A stretch of DNA of 64,000 nucleotides from Macrosoma leucophasiata (lineage: Eukaryota; Arthropoda; Insecta; Lepidoptera; Hedylidae): NCBI GenBank assembly GCA_036365455.1, contig JAWQUS010000016.1, forward strand, positions 13,291,001 to 13,355,000. The letters run 5' to 3'. The position numbers and the translations under genes are program-made. Under the pieces are notes generated by a model, which did no database searches, was not told where the DNA came from, and saw only the letters and a program-made list of their open reading frames with translations. Of the stretch, positions 10,866 to 21,699 are shown piece by piece. Numbering within the stretch: position 1 is the first letter of the stretch; every line of letters begins with the position of its first letter.

Positions 10866-13270
10866 ATGGTTCAAGGAAGTCCTCCACCTGATGATAATGT
10901 GTTTAGGGCGTTTATTAGCGCCGTTTACAATACACTAGATGCACCCGTAACATGGTTCCGAGGTTCGCACAATTAGTTTTTAATTTGTTGATATAGTATT
11001 GTTATGTAAGCGAAGTCTAATAGACGATTTTGTTGTTTTAATGCAGAAAGATTGGTGGAACCTAATAAGAAAAAGTATCCTTGGTACCACGAGCAATTCC
11101 GTCGCGTGCCAACCATCGACCAGTGCTACTCTGATGACGTTTTATGCGACTACGAAGCTAACCAGCAATTCAAACGTGATAGGTTAGAATTTTATATTTT
11201 TATGCCACAAATAAGTCTCATTATAGTATTATAAGTATTTATATACAGTCCAATTTTTCCTCTTAAATTACAGGGCAGTTGATTCGGAAATCTTAAGTAT
11301 CCTACGAATGCGCTTTGAAGATTGCACGTTGTACGAGTCTCCAGACCATGTTACCAAATGTAGACATCTCTGGGACAAATATCAAGATGCTGAAGAGGCT
11401 TGGTTCATCAAATGTAAGTTCTCCTTGTCCATTAATTGAATAAAACAGATTCCTAAAATGTGTATTCATTATAAGTCAGTCATATTGAATCAATTTCGCA
11501 TTGATGAAGACTTATCAACCATACACCACTCTTCTGACGTCACAATAAATGAAGAAAAAAGACAGGCTTGGGTTTCATACTGATCTGCGAACTTATGTTA
11601 TCAATTGCAATATATTATTATGTCTATGGCTCACCTGCAGCTGGACCTGGGAGGGTTGCAGGCTCAATGTTTAAACAAATATTTTTAGATATTTATGATG
11701 TTTAAGTGTATGATCTGGATGTTTGTATGTGTTGTGTGAACAATGGGACACACATCATGGGTGTAATTTTAAGCTGACAGTCATTGATATACAAAAAACC
11801 CAAGATGCACAGTCGCGAACAAACTTCGCACTCGAAACTGTCGTCAGTTGTACTAACGTAGTTATAGATAACACATGACCTTTATTTTTTTACAAAGTGA
11901 ACCTTAGTAGTACGAATTTAAGTTCTCTTTTTAAAACAATATGCAAAAACTAAACAAATTTTACCGCCGAAATTCATGAGTGGCACAAGGAATTGAATAG
12001 AGTCAAATAAATAAAATAATAACATAAATATTTTGTTTGATTTATTTTTGTATCTTATTACAGGTGCATATTATATTGAGTTTGTAAAATTTACGTTCAC
12101 AGTTTTTAAATGTTTTATGCCCATATTACAATTCATATAGCTATGCGATATGAAATAATATTATTATGTTTTTAGATTGATTATTTATGTATAAAAATAT
12201 TCGGTATGTATTAAAATGGAATAAAAAAGCAATAATAATAATTTTATGCATTGATTAAATAATATAAAATCCATAAATTGTTAATAATATTACTAACAAA
12301 TTAGGTCACTTTGTCTATGTCAATTATCATATTATTAAATACTAAAAATGTATGTAATACATAATAATATATTATATTAATTTAAAAGTTAATTATTAAA
12401 TAAATACTTTCAAAGTTAATTATTAAATTAGTAATAAAAAATGTGTGATTTTAGAAAATCGACTCCATTGACAAGAACAGAGCCTTTATACGACTAAAAC
12501 AAAATGAGCCTAATATGTTTCTATGACCGTAGACCATACAACTATTGAAGTTTGCAGAATTATACTTAGATCAATGAGTGAAGTTATAAACAAAATTAAA
12601 TCAAAGTTAACTCAAAATCGCTATATTTACTCATTTATATGACAAATGTAAATCAATAAAGTATTTTACTTACCGAAAGTACGATATCCCATCCGTTTTC
12701 ATCGGTATAGACGTATTATTTTTACAATTTTTAACGGAACACTTCGGCATTTTTGACGTACGAACTGCTCTAAGATTGACGTGATACTATTTGAAATGAG
12801 CGCTAAATTTTCATTTTAGCGCTAGTTGCGAGCGGACGGTTTTGAGACGTTGAGTGTGCATCTTGGGTTTTTTGTATATCAATGCTGACAGTGTAAAATT
12901 GCAGCCTGATTTTGTCCTCATGCATGTCTGAAAAAATTAAGAAAAACAACTTCTGTTGTTAAAGCATCATAATACTAAGAAAATTATACAAAGATTAAAA
13001 ACTTTGTGGCATCTTTTAATGTTTATTTTCATTACTTTAAGCCAGTATTCTCCAAGTGTTGTCAGATGTAAACGCATTCATTTGTGTATACAAGCAAATA
13101 TCGACGTTTCGCCTTAGGTTCACATGTTAGTTTTTTTATAAAATAGTAAATATTTTTCTACAGATGGTGATTTGGGAGCTTATAGTGATGCCCGCAAAGC
13201 TTACATGAAACAAAAACATCGCATGATTTGGGAAAGACGTAATGGCCCACTTTCTGATCTTACAAAATGA
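10866..13270 (+). CDS. NDUFB10: NADH dehydrogenase (ubiquinone) 1 beta subcomplex subunit 10 (PDSW)
   Basis: An accessory subunit of mitochondrial respiratory complex I, on the intermembrane-space side of the membrane arm. Four exons join in phase: 10,866-10,962, 11,047-11,182, 11,274-11,413 and 13,164-13,270. They give 159 residues, the usual invertebrate length. It begins MVQGSPPPDDNVFRAF and contains KYPWYHEQFRRVPTIDQCY and DAEEAWFIKYGDLGAY, which I recognise as this family. Four cysteines, C59/C66 and C95/C107, keep the 7- and 12-residue spacings of the two disulphides known in the human protein, which is matured by the CHCHD4 import route. All donors are GT (gttcgc, gttaga, gtaagt). Intron 3 is enlarged to about 1.75 kb by a DNA transposon. 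The gene is convergent with MARF1. Confidence 0.95.
11782..12884. mobile_element. 1,103-bp non-autonomous DNA transposon with 29-bp perfect TIRs
   Basis: The terminal inverted repeats 11,782-11,810 and 12,856-12,884 are exact 29-bp reverse complements beginning CATTGATATACAAAAAACCC. Both ends are flanked by the same 8-bp duplication CTGACAGT (11,774-11,781 and 12,885-12,892). The interior is very AT-rich and has no transposase ORF. Near the right end is a subterminal palindrome (AGCGCTAAATTTTC/ATTTTAGCGCT, about 12,797-12,825). An 8-bp duplication fits the hAT or P superfamilies. The CAT start and about 30-bp TIR length are closer to P, while hAT elements usually start CAG/TAG. It lies in NDUFB10 intron 3. 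Confidence 0.88.
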
Positions 13271-13528
13271 GTTCAATGTAAAAATTACAAATAAGTAGAT
13301 ATAAATCAAATTTTCATTGCAATACATAACATTTTAGTGCAAAACATTTTTTTATTTTACTAAGTTAATTTATAGATTAATACATTTATAATGGCTCATG
13401 AAAGGATGGCATGAGAGATGTCTGAATAGTCAATTTGCACCAAATAACTGTAAGTACTAAACTTTCAAAAAAATAAAATTTTGTTGTTGATTTGACAGAT
13501 ATCGCGACACACCATTTAGAAGTACTTA

Positions 13529-14183
13529 GCCTGGGTTGTACCAAGATATTTGTTAAAGTTAAAGGAGATGTTGCGAGCTCGGCTCGCAACATCTCCTGTG
13601 TACGATACACGTCGTCAAAAAATGGGTAAATTAAAGAAGAATCCGAAAAAAATACAATTAATTTATTCAAGTATATATTTTAGAGTTTCCACCACATTTA
13701 ATTTAAACGATTTTATCATTTTCAATCATATTTAACATGGCGGCGACACAGCCGACGCTTCTTTAAATTGGAAATCGATTAGTTTAAGTTCTTAGTATTA
13801 ACACATGAAATCGATTTTGACAGTATTCAGAAAATATTACTTTTTTCTCCAATTTCTATATAATCAAAATACAATTTAAAAAATGAAAATGTCAAAATGA
13901 CATCGCCCGCCATATTCGCCATGTTGGTTTGAGTTGCAATTCTAACTGCAAATAATATTTTGTAACTGCAAACAAAGCTAAATGAATGAAAAACGTTTTT
14001 ATATTGATTTTGCCTGTTAATGATATTGTGTACAATACATGGCCGGAGGTCCATACATTTTTGCAACATCTCCTTTATTGTTACATTTCACATCCTTCTC
14101 TATCCTATAGAAATCTGTTAAAGTTATAGAGAAGGATGTGGAATGTTGCAGTAACTTAAAAAATCTTGTGGTGCAACCCAGGC
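13529..14183. mobile_element. PIF/Harbinger-like MITE (copy 1), interrupted by another MITE
   Basis: The ends GCCTGGGTTGTACCA and TGGTGCAACCCAGGC are inverted repeats flanked by TTA on both sides (13,526-13,528 and 14,184-14,186). Sibling copies at 31,289-31,438, 38,506-38,648 and 49,392-49,529 are hairpin-like, about 140-150 bp long, and also have TTA/TAA flanks. A TTA duplication points to the PIF/Harbinger superfamily. This copy is enlarged by a 514-bp element inserted in its left arm. Confidence 0.8.
13562..14075. mobile_element. 514-bp MITE with AAGGAGATGTTGC ends, TA duplication (copy 1)
   Basis: Terminal repeats AAGGAGATGTTGC...GCAACATCTCCTT are flanked by TA. The flanking MITE arm without it reads AAAGTTATTG, as in its siblings, so the insertion point is certain. 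A second, inverted copy is at 45,795-46,264. The left end has an extra palindrome: AGGAGATGTTGCGAGC, TCG, then its reverse complement. The other copy lacks this. A TA target suggests Tc1/mariner-type mobilisation. The 94-aa and 80-aa ORFs overlapping it are not conserved as coding. Confidence 0.8.
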
Positions 14184-14211
14184 TTAGTAATCAAGTTCAC
14201 ATTTAACACAG

Positions 14212-14426
14212 TATTACGGAGCAGAAATTAAACGGACAGAGTTTCGACAAGTTACTTATATTTGATGCGACTCACAAGAAAAATAGACAGAATAATGGCT
14301 GGCTATGGCTTATATTGACACTTCCCCTCCAAATGGCTGGCTGTTTTGCTTGGCGGGAGGGGCGGCGACAATATGGCGGCTTGGCTTTGGCTGGCGGGGG
14401 CTGCGGCTGACGTCACATCCGTTACA
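14212..14426 (-). repeat. 3' LTR of the Ty3/gypsy element
   Basis: 215 bp, identical by eye to 18,949-19,163. It contains a palindromic CRE/ATF-like TGACGTCA (14,408-14,415) close to the LTR start on the coding strand. Confidence 0.92.
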
Positions 14427-14475
14427 CTCGGCCATCCTGAAATAGTTGCTCCCGAAACGGGAACAACGACAATGA

Positions 14476-17400
14476 TTAGCTCTCTAATAAATCTATTAAA
14501 TCTTCGGTATCAAGTTGCTCGTCAGAGCTGCTAGCACTATCGGACATGGGGACAACGCTCTTATATGGTCTCAATGCGTCTGCCGACACTAACCCAGTAA
14601 AATTTTTATACCCGCGTAATCCCTTTATACTCCTTATGCGATATCTATCTTTTCCTATAACTTTAGTTACTACATAAGGGCCAGAATAAAGATCATCTAA
14701 TTTCGTATTTACTTTGGTTGCACTGCTTGTTGGCGCTTGTCGCCATAGAACAAAATCTCCCTTTTTATAGATATGAGCGGTTTTTCGCCTTTTATCGAAA
14801 TTTGTTTTCATCTTAGCACTGGCTTTTTGTATCCTAGCAGTAGCTTTTTTGCGACGAGACTCTACAGGTTCAGATACACCGCCTGGAATTGAGACGTCAC
14901 ATACCGATCTGCCAGCGCGAGCAAACATCAAATTATATGGTTTGTAACCGGTGGTATCATTAACAGTATTGTTAATACCCCAAATTATATCAGGTATCGA
15001 GTTGGCCCAGTTGCTAGAAGCTTCACTAGGGTCAGTGGCTCGTAACGCATCTAAAATAGTCCGGTTAGTACGCTCAACCTGACCATTGGCACGCGGACAT
15101 GCAATAGCGTTCAAGGTATGCCTAAATTGTTTGTCATTGGCGAATTGCTTAAAGTTTCTGCTCGTGAATGCTTTACCATGATCAGTTACGATATGGTCAG
15201 GAAATGAAAACAGGCTGAATATTTTCCGTAATGTACGAATAGTTTCTATGGAATTGACAGTACGTGTAGGCTCAGCAATCACATATTTCGAGAAAGCGTC
15301 CGTCATGACTATCATATACTGGTACCCTTTCTTTGTTCGACAAAAAGGGCCTATATGATCTATGTGAACCATACGCATAGGTTCAGTAGGTTTAGGAATC
15401 GGATGTAATGTTCCTTCTTTTCTACCATAAATGCCCTTGCCATATGCACAATGAAGACATGCACTTACGTATTTTTTAATAAACCTCGTCATCTTAGGAA
15501 ACCAGTATTCCGTTTTAATTAATTCTGCACAACGATTGAAACCAACATGACCGATGTCATCATGGTGCATTTGCAAGATCTTCCACCTAGCAGAGCTCGG
15601 GACAACTAAACGATTACCATTTATAGTTTTCCGGTAAAGCTTACTGTCGATAATTTCAAAATTATTTTTGATGTCAGAGCCAGCCACGTTACTTTTGAGC
15701 TGGTTAGTAATCGTATTTATCTTGTCGTCCTGACATTGCACTGTATAAAACCAATCTTTTACTTCTAAACGATTAATGTTCATTGTATCAACTGGGTGCC
15801 TACTAAGTGCATCAACGTGTTTCATACGATCACCCGGTCTATACTCTACACTTATGTCATAATCTTGAATAAAGAGCCACCACCTAGCTATCCGCGGTAA
15901 GATGTCACGTTTGGTCATCGTTGCGCGCACGGCGGTACAATCTGTAACTACCTTTACATGTTTACCGACAATATACACGCGAAAACGGCGCAACGATTCT
16001 ACCACCGCGAGAGTTTCAAGCTCATAGCTATGATACATACTTTCCTCTTTACTTGTCACTCTACTGAAGTATAACACTGGTCGCAACGTACCATCTGTTT
16101 GTTTCTGCAGTAATATGCCAGCAATACCTAACTTGCACGCGTCAGTATGTATTTCTGTAGGTAGGTTAGGGTCGTACAAAGCTAACACCGGCTTAGAACA
16201 TAAAAATTGTTTAAGTTTTTCGAAACTTTCGGTTTGTTCACTCCGCCATATCCACGACACGTTCTTTTTAGTTAAATCAGTTAAAGGTCGAGCGATGACG
16301 GCAAAATTAGGAATAAACTTACGAAAATAACTGCACAATCCGATAAATTGACGCACACCATGTACATTATTAGGTACTGGAAACCGTGATACTGCTGACA
16401 ACTTAGATTCACCGGGCTTAATACCTTTTGCTGATATCTCATGACCTAAATAGGATATATCACTTTGCAAAAATGAACACTTGGTCATATTGAGTTTTAA
16501 ATTTTCTGATTCGAGTTTTTTAAGAACAGTTTGCAAAATATTTAAGCCCGAATTCACATCATTAGAAGCTAGGAGTAAATCATCAAGAAACGCTAGTACT
16601 TCAGTTTGAGTAACTTGACATTGTGAGTTCTGTAAATTTTCCGTTCTACCCACAGATTCTACGATTTTATTTACTAACCGCATAAAAACAGAAGGTGCGT
16701 TTGCTAAACCAAATGGAATTCTAGTGTACTCAAAATGACCCTGTGGTGTTACGAATGCCGTTTTGTGTGTATCTTCGGAACTTATTAACAATTGATGATA
16801 ACCTTGGGCCATATCTAAACTGGTGAAATAGCGCTTGCCTGCTAGTTTAGATACTTGCTCGTCTATATTTGGCAATGGATATCTATCTTTTATCGTCATA
16901 GAATTTAGGGCACGATAATCAACGCACATTCTACTGTCACCGTTCTTTTTTTTAACTAAAATAACTGGTGAAGCATAATTGGATTCCGATTCTTTGACAA
17001 TGCCAGCTTCTAATAATTCATTTACTTTAGATTTAACTATTGTTTGTTCACTAAGAGACAGTCTATAAGGTTGACGATACACGGGTTGATCACTAGTGAG
17101 CTTGATTTTCATTTTAACTAAATTTGTACATCCTAAGTCATTAGTACTGGTGGCAAAAGAATGTTTATAGCGTAATAATAAGGCTATTAATTCTGAACGT
17201 TCTTTGGCATTGATAGGTCCAATTTGTATTTTATCTAAAGCTACACCTCCGACACAAGAATCAGTGGCTATGGCTGGCTTAGGTGTGAATGCATTATTTA
17301 AGGCAGAGTTATCAGAAAGGCACAATACCTGGCTGTCTGGCTGTGGCTCTTCGCAGCTTGCAGCACGTGTCAAGACCTCTCCCGGCGGCCACACGATGAC

Positions 17401-18936
17401 GTCACGGCCCATGTTGACGACCTTAATGTAGCCATCCTCGCCACAAAGCAGGGTCGCAGGAAGAGAGTAAGACACGCCTTGTAGCTCGAAGTGTCGAGGC
17501 GGCGTTACCACGTTGTTGTTTGCTTTATTTCCCAGCACTCTTACTTGGATAATCGAGGCGCCAGGCATCAATCGCTCTTCATTAGCAGTGGTAACTTCGA
17601 ATCGCTCATTCTCTTCAATTGCGTCGATTTCGCAAATGCTGTCTGGAGTATGATGAAGCTTGGCAACGCCCTGACTGACGGTCAACGTCACACCTTCACT
17701 GTTGATTATAGGCTGCCCCATCAATAAGTTTACGTCATTCATTTTGATATTAGACAAATACGCGTGACAGTTCATTGTTATGCCATCAATTTCCAACTCA
17801 AATTGAACTTCACCAAGGCTGTTCGATAATCCGCCGGAAAATCCTTTCAAGACTACCTTCGTAGGTTTGACAGTTAGGGACAAAGCACTTGCTACTTTAT
17901 CGTTCAATACGTTGACCTGACTTCCAGTATCGATGTATGCCTTTAAGTGAACGCCATTAATTTTAACAATTTTCTTATATATCTCATTGTAGGGTCTAAG
18001 TATATTTACTTCTTTGATGCTACTGTCGGACGATGACGTAGATGCTCTAGCGGTTGCAGGCGACATAGGGCAACGTGGTGCAATATGCCCTTTTGTTCCA
18101 CACTTGTAACATGTGCGCATGTCGGGTAGAGAGCAGTCACGAAGCAAATGGCCAGTTTTCTTGCATCGCGGACATGGATCTGTTTCCGGGTTGGCAGGGG
18201 CTTGCTTTTTGTCCAATAAAGGGTGTGGTCTGCTCACGGAATTTTTATGGAATCTTGTGTCGGGTAGAACTCGGTAATCGTCAAGTGTGCATAAAAATCC
18301 TTCGTAAAGCTCTCCTGGCGTTTGGCATTGGAAAGCTCGCGCATTTGGTTGCAACGAGAGCGGCAACCCACGAATAATGCACGACACGCTAGCATTATCG
18401 GACAGCTTGCACCGGAAGCACATGGCGATTTTATCTTGATAATATTTTGTCATTGTCTCAGAGGGTAGTTTTCTTCTTTGTAGCAACTCTTCAAGCATAT
18501 TTCCGTAGTCTCGATGCTTAGGAAATGCGCGCAACAGCATCTGCTTCCATTCTTCCCATGTATAATCGTAGTCTTCTAGGCGGTTGTACCACTTCTTAGC
18601 TTGACCTCTTAATTTATCTTGCAAATAAAATGATTTGGTTGCATCGTCCCATCCGTGAATCAAACCGATCTGGTCGATCTTTCTTATCCAGCCTTGTACT
18701 GTGCATTCTTCACTATCAGGGTCGAATTCAGGTATCAACGAAGCTGCGCGATGTACTTTTGGGCGATTCGAGGGATGGTACTCATCTTGAAGATCATGTA
18801 GTGCTTTGTTGACTTCTTTCTCCAGCAGGTTTTTGAGTAGCTTCCGTGCTGGTGGTGAACTATCATCTTCTTCTGATGATGATGATGATGCGTCCGGAGG
18901 CCGGCGATTTTGCAGTCTGGCGTGACGTCGCTTCAT
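14476..18936 (-). CDS. Gag-Pol polyprotein of Ty3/gypsy retrotransposon
   Basis: One open frame of about 1,486 residues from the Met at 18,936. An in-frame Met at 18,987 lies inside the LTR and is less likely. Domains in order: an acidic Ser-rich N-terminus and retrotransposon Gag region; two CCHC zinc knuckles (CPRCKKTGHLLRDC and CYKCGTKGHIAPRC, about 250-290); an aspartic protease with YIDTGSQVNVL (about 334); RT with LPNIDEQVSKLAGKRYFTSL, GYHQLLI and FLDDLLLAS (about 617-800); RNase H with EIHTDACKLGIAGILLQ (about 935); and integrase with an HHCC finger (H..H..CLHC), HIDHIGPF, VTDHGKAFTSRNF and NGQVERTNR, the D-D-E residues (about 1,125-1,290). A GPYVV module lies near 1,419. No internal stop or frameshift is visible. 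All enzymatic centres are intact. Confidence 0.95.
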   Translation of the reverse strand: MKRRHARLQNRRPPDASSSSSEEDDSSPPARKLLKNLLEKEVNKALHDLQDEYHPSNRPKVHRAASLIPEFDPDSEECTVQGWIRKIDQIGLIHGWDDATKSFYLQDKLRGQAKKWYNRLEDYDYTWEEWKQMLLRAFPKHRDYGNMLEELLQRRKLPSETMTKYYQDKIAMCFRCKLSDNASVSCIIRGLPLSLQPNARAFQCQTPGELYEGFLCTLDDYRVLPDTRFHKNSVSRPHPLLDKKQAPANPETDPCPRCKKTGHLLRDCSLPDMRTCYKCGTKGHIAPRCPMSPATARASTSSSDSSIKEVNILRPYNEIYKKIVKINGVHLKAYIDTGSQVNVLNDKVASALSLTVKPTKVVLKGFSGGLSNSLGEVQFELEIDGITMNCHAYLSNIKMNDVNLLMGQPIINSEGVTLTVSQGVAKLHHTPDSICEIDAIEENERFEVTTANEERLMPGASIIQVRVLGNKANNNVVTPPRHFELQGVSYSLPATLLCGEDGYIKVVNMGRDVIVWPPGEVLTRAASCEEPQPDSQVLCLSDNSALNNAFTPKPAIATDSCVGGVALDKIQIGPINAKERSELIALLLRYKHSFATSTNDLGCTNLVKMKIKLTSDQPVYRQPYRLSLSEQTIVKSKVNELLEAGIVKESESNYASPVILVKKKNGDSRMCVDYRALNSMTIKDRYPLPNIDEQVSKLAGKRYFTSLDMAQGYHQLLISSEDTHKTAFVTPQGHFEYTRIPFGLANAPSVFMRLVNKIVESVGRTENLQNSQCQVTQTEVLAFLDDLLLASNDVNSGLNILQTVLKKLESENLKLNMTKCSFLQSDISYLGHEISAKGIKPGESKLSAVSRFPVPNNVHGVRQFIGLCSYFRKFIPNFAVIARPLTDLTKKNVSWIWRSEQTESFEKLKQFLCSKPVLALYDPNLPTEIHTDACKLGIAGILLQKQTDGTLRPVLYFSRVTSKEESMYHSYELETLAVVESLRRFRVYIVGKHVKVVTDCTAVRATMTKRDILPRIARWWLFIQDYDISVEYRPGDRMKHVDALSRHPVDTMNINRLEVKDWFYTVQCQDDKINTITNQLKSNVAGSDIKNNFEIIDSKLYRKTINGNRLVVPSSARWKILQMHHDDIGHVGFNRCAELIKTEYWFPKMTRFIKKYVSACLHCAYGKGIYGRKEGTLHPIPKPTEPMRMVHIDHIGPFCRTKKGYQYMIVMTDAFSKYVIAEPTRTVNSIETIRTLRKIFSLFSFPDHIVTDHGKAFTSRNFKQFANDKQFRHTLNAIACPRANGQVERTNRTILDALRATDPSEASSNWANSIPDIIWGINNTVNDTTGYKPYNLMFARAGRSVCDVSIPGGVSEPVESRRKKATARIQKASAKMKTNFDKRRKTAHIYKKGDFVLWRQAPTSSATKVNTKLDDLYSGPYVVTKVIGKDRYRIRSIKGLRGYKNFTGLVSADALRPYKSVVPMSDSASSSDEQLDTEDLIDLLES

Positions 18937-18948
18937 ACCACTTCTGAA

Positions 18949-19163
18949 TATTACGGAGCAGAAATTAAACGGACAGAGTTTCGACAAGTTACTTATATTT
19001 GATGCGACTCACAAGAAAAATAGACAGAATAATGGCTGGCTATGGCTTATATTGACACTTCCCCTCCAAATGGCTGGCTGTTTTGCTTGGCGGGAGGGGC
19101 GGCGACAATATGGCGGCTTGGCTTTGGCTGGCGGGGGCTGCGGCTGACGTCACATCCGTTACA
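18949..19163 (-). repeat. 5' LTR of the Ty3/gypsy element
   Basis: The promoter-bearing LTR for minus-strand transcription, 215 bp. The CRE-like TGACGTCA is at 19,145-19,152. The primer-binding region directly inside it reads TTCAGAAGTGGTATGAAG on the coding strand. I could not assign the priming tRNA. Confidence 0.92.
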
Positions 19164-19167
19164 ACAG

Positions 19168-19375
19168 ATAATGGTTTCATTTTGTGTGCCTGAATAATCC
19201 TTACGAAATATTTTTTTCTGTTAGGTTTTTCTTCTATATTCTATTCATAAATAACCTATTTTTAGTTTGTTTGTAGTAGATTTATTTGTTGTAAGCAAAA
19301 AATTTGATCAGTCGGTGTTTTTTCCTCGGGCATATTTATGTAGGTATATGAAGAAAAAAAAAATGGCAAATTTCA
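19168..19375. other. Spacer between retrotransposon and MARF1 3' end
   Basis: AT-rich sequence with no ORF or recognised repeat. Confidence 0.4.
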
Positions 19376-21699
19376 AAAAATAACATTTATTTTCCAACAC
19401 TACATTCATTTACATGCAATACAGATAATAATACACTTCCATACATACACCGATTTACTAGTTGGAACTACAACAAGAAATTAATGATCACAGAATCATG
19501 AAGATGTAGAAAAAATACTAACATCTTCTCTTACTGTACTTGAAATATCTTAATCTATCTTATTGTAATAAATTTAAAACTTTTATTGGTCACAAAAGTA
19601 AAAACAATATTGACTTAAAAGTACTTAAATGTATCTGCTACAGTCTTAAGAAATTCCATTCCATTAAGTGTTTAATATAAATTGTACACTGATTCACAAT
19701 AATTACACTGAATAGAATTTCTTTTTCTTGGAATTTTATAGTCACAAAGATAAAACCATACTCTCTAATAATGTACTTACAAAAAAAGCTTAATACTTGC
19801 AGCAGAAAAAATATATTTCTATGTAATTACATACTATTTTAATGAAATTGGACAGGTCTTTAGCCAAAAAATATGATATGATTTACATCCGAAATGCAAA
19901 CTGGCAGTGTTATAAATACGATCCATAAAATAAAATTGCAAAACAATACACTTCTCGAGAATGTATATGCAAGGGCCTGCTTACATAATATATTTGGATA
20001 TTTAAAATAGACAGCAATATCAATTCCACATTAATAATAAATTATACAGTACTTATGTAGACTAACTAAATCGTAAATAAATGTGCTTATAATTTTATTA
20101 ATAGGGTACCAATTACAAAGATATTATGTACATTTTATACATAAATAGATTTTTGAAGTTTATCCGAAGAATATTGTGGCATTGGTACATGAATATCACA
20201 GAAACAACGAATGATGATATATATTTTTATATGTAACACATTCATTTACACACACCCACATGAATAAATACAAAAACATAAATTACGATTTTAGTTTTCC
20301 TACTGCAATAAAATGTTTCGATTAATAAATGGTCTATCAACAACAACAGTCATTGGGAACAAATTGTAGACTGGTTGTGGATAAAATACACTAAACTTAC
20401 ATTTAGAAATCTATATCCTAAAACAAACATGTATATCACTGATATAAAAATATAGGTAGGGATAATTAATAATGTGGAAAAAGATATTCCTTAGTTATGT
20501 CGAAAATAAAATCATTGCACTGTAGGCACAAGCATGTTTTTAGAAAGCAAAATAAAATTCTTACTTAATAAATTTTTTGTTTTACAAAATGTTTGAACAT
20601 CCGTAATTGACTCCTTACATTGTGGTGAAAGTGATTGCAATTCGCGATACCTCCCGGATTCAAAAGGCCCTAATAATTTAACTCTATCCTATAAATATTT
20701 AATAAACATTTTAATAATATAAAAATGTTATTTAAAAATACATAAATTCGAATTATTGATATCTCTACATTCAAGCAAAACAAGATTCAATTGTGAGTAC
20801 AATAACAATCGCCATTGCTTTTAATCTAGTCAAGTAAAGCCCACTTGAAATCATAGTTATATAAATTAAAAAGAGATCAAATTTATAAAAGGATAAAATT
20901 TCTTTTCACAAAATTTTACATTTTGTAACATTATTGTACCATCAAGAGAACATTCGAAAAATGTTATAAGCACTCTCTATATTACAAAGCTTATTTAATT
21001 GTATCAGTAAGCCTCTAACTGAAAATGATATGTAACACAAAAAACCTTAAGGTGTAAAACATAAGACAGTAAAATTGTAGACTACACACTAAAGAAACAT
21101 AAATAAACTTTTATTTTACAAAATTAAATCAGTATCATCAATATTACAATTTATGCTTCAGTCATTTATGATTTACACACAAAAGATTGAAAATAAATAA
21201 ATATGTCAAAAGGTTAAAAATAAAAAATGATTGGCTACAGTTTACGAAACATATTAACAAATTATAGTCAATCTCAGTATAACACAAGAAACAGAAATAC
21301 AAATATAATACAGAGGAAAAGAATTGAGTATTTATACGGATTTACTTATAACAAAATTAAATCAAAGTTCAAAAGATGACTTGACAATATGGTCACATCT
21401 ATTCTGTTTTAATTCTTGTTGTGTTTATAGCACTTGATAACATTTTACGAACGCAAATACATTTTCTTACCTTAACCTAAATAAAACACACAAAAATATA
21501 CACAATCTAAAACATTATTGTTATAGACATCACAATTCTTAGGACATTTATATTTTGTCTTATTATTAAAATTCGTTGCAACCACTTGATACACACAATC
21601 CCAGACAGCTTGGATGACTTGGGAACACAAGCAATCTTCACTTTTACTGCATATTACAATTAAACGGGAAGGAATGTATTTCACAGGTGGGAATGGTAT
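19376..21699 (-). other. Probable 3'UTR of MARF1, with poly(A) signal
   Basis: About 2.3 kb of AT-rich, ORF-poor sequence follows the MARF1 stop codon with no repeat insertion. At its far end lies AATAAA on the minus strand (TTTATT at 19,386-19,391), with a plausible cleavage zone about 10-20 bases beyond. A long, repeat-free 3'UTR would suit post-transcriptional control of a gene whose product itself acts on mRNA. Other AATAAA words occur inside, so shorter transcripts are possible. Confidence 0.55.

Larger units (their letters stand above)
14212..19163 (-). mobile_element. Full-length Ty3/gypsy LTR retrotransposon
   Basis: A 4,952-bp provirus-like element on the minus strand. It has two identical 215-bp LTRs, one uninterrupted gag-pol ORF and a 4-bp target duplication ACAG (14,208-14,211 and 19,164-19,167). 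Read on the coding strand the LTR starts TGTAACGGATGTGACGTCAG. The sequence just before the 3' LTR is CAGGATGGCCGAG, the presumed plus-strand priming region. There is no env ORF. It fills the space between the 3' ends of NDUFB10 and MARF1. Identical LTRs and an intact ORF indicate a recent insertion that may still be competent. The single-frame Gag-Pol, two zinc knuckles and GPY/F-type integrase end resemble the mag-like group, but I cannot place the clade by eye. Confidence 0.93.

Noticed and set aside
18987..18987. Gag start at the Met inside the LTR
   Set aside because: The first 14 residues would be LTR-encoded. The Met at 18,936, just inside the element, is the normal position.
21472..21684. 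70-aa ORF after the MARF1 stop
   Set aside because: In the 3'UTR, low coding quality, no splice context.
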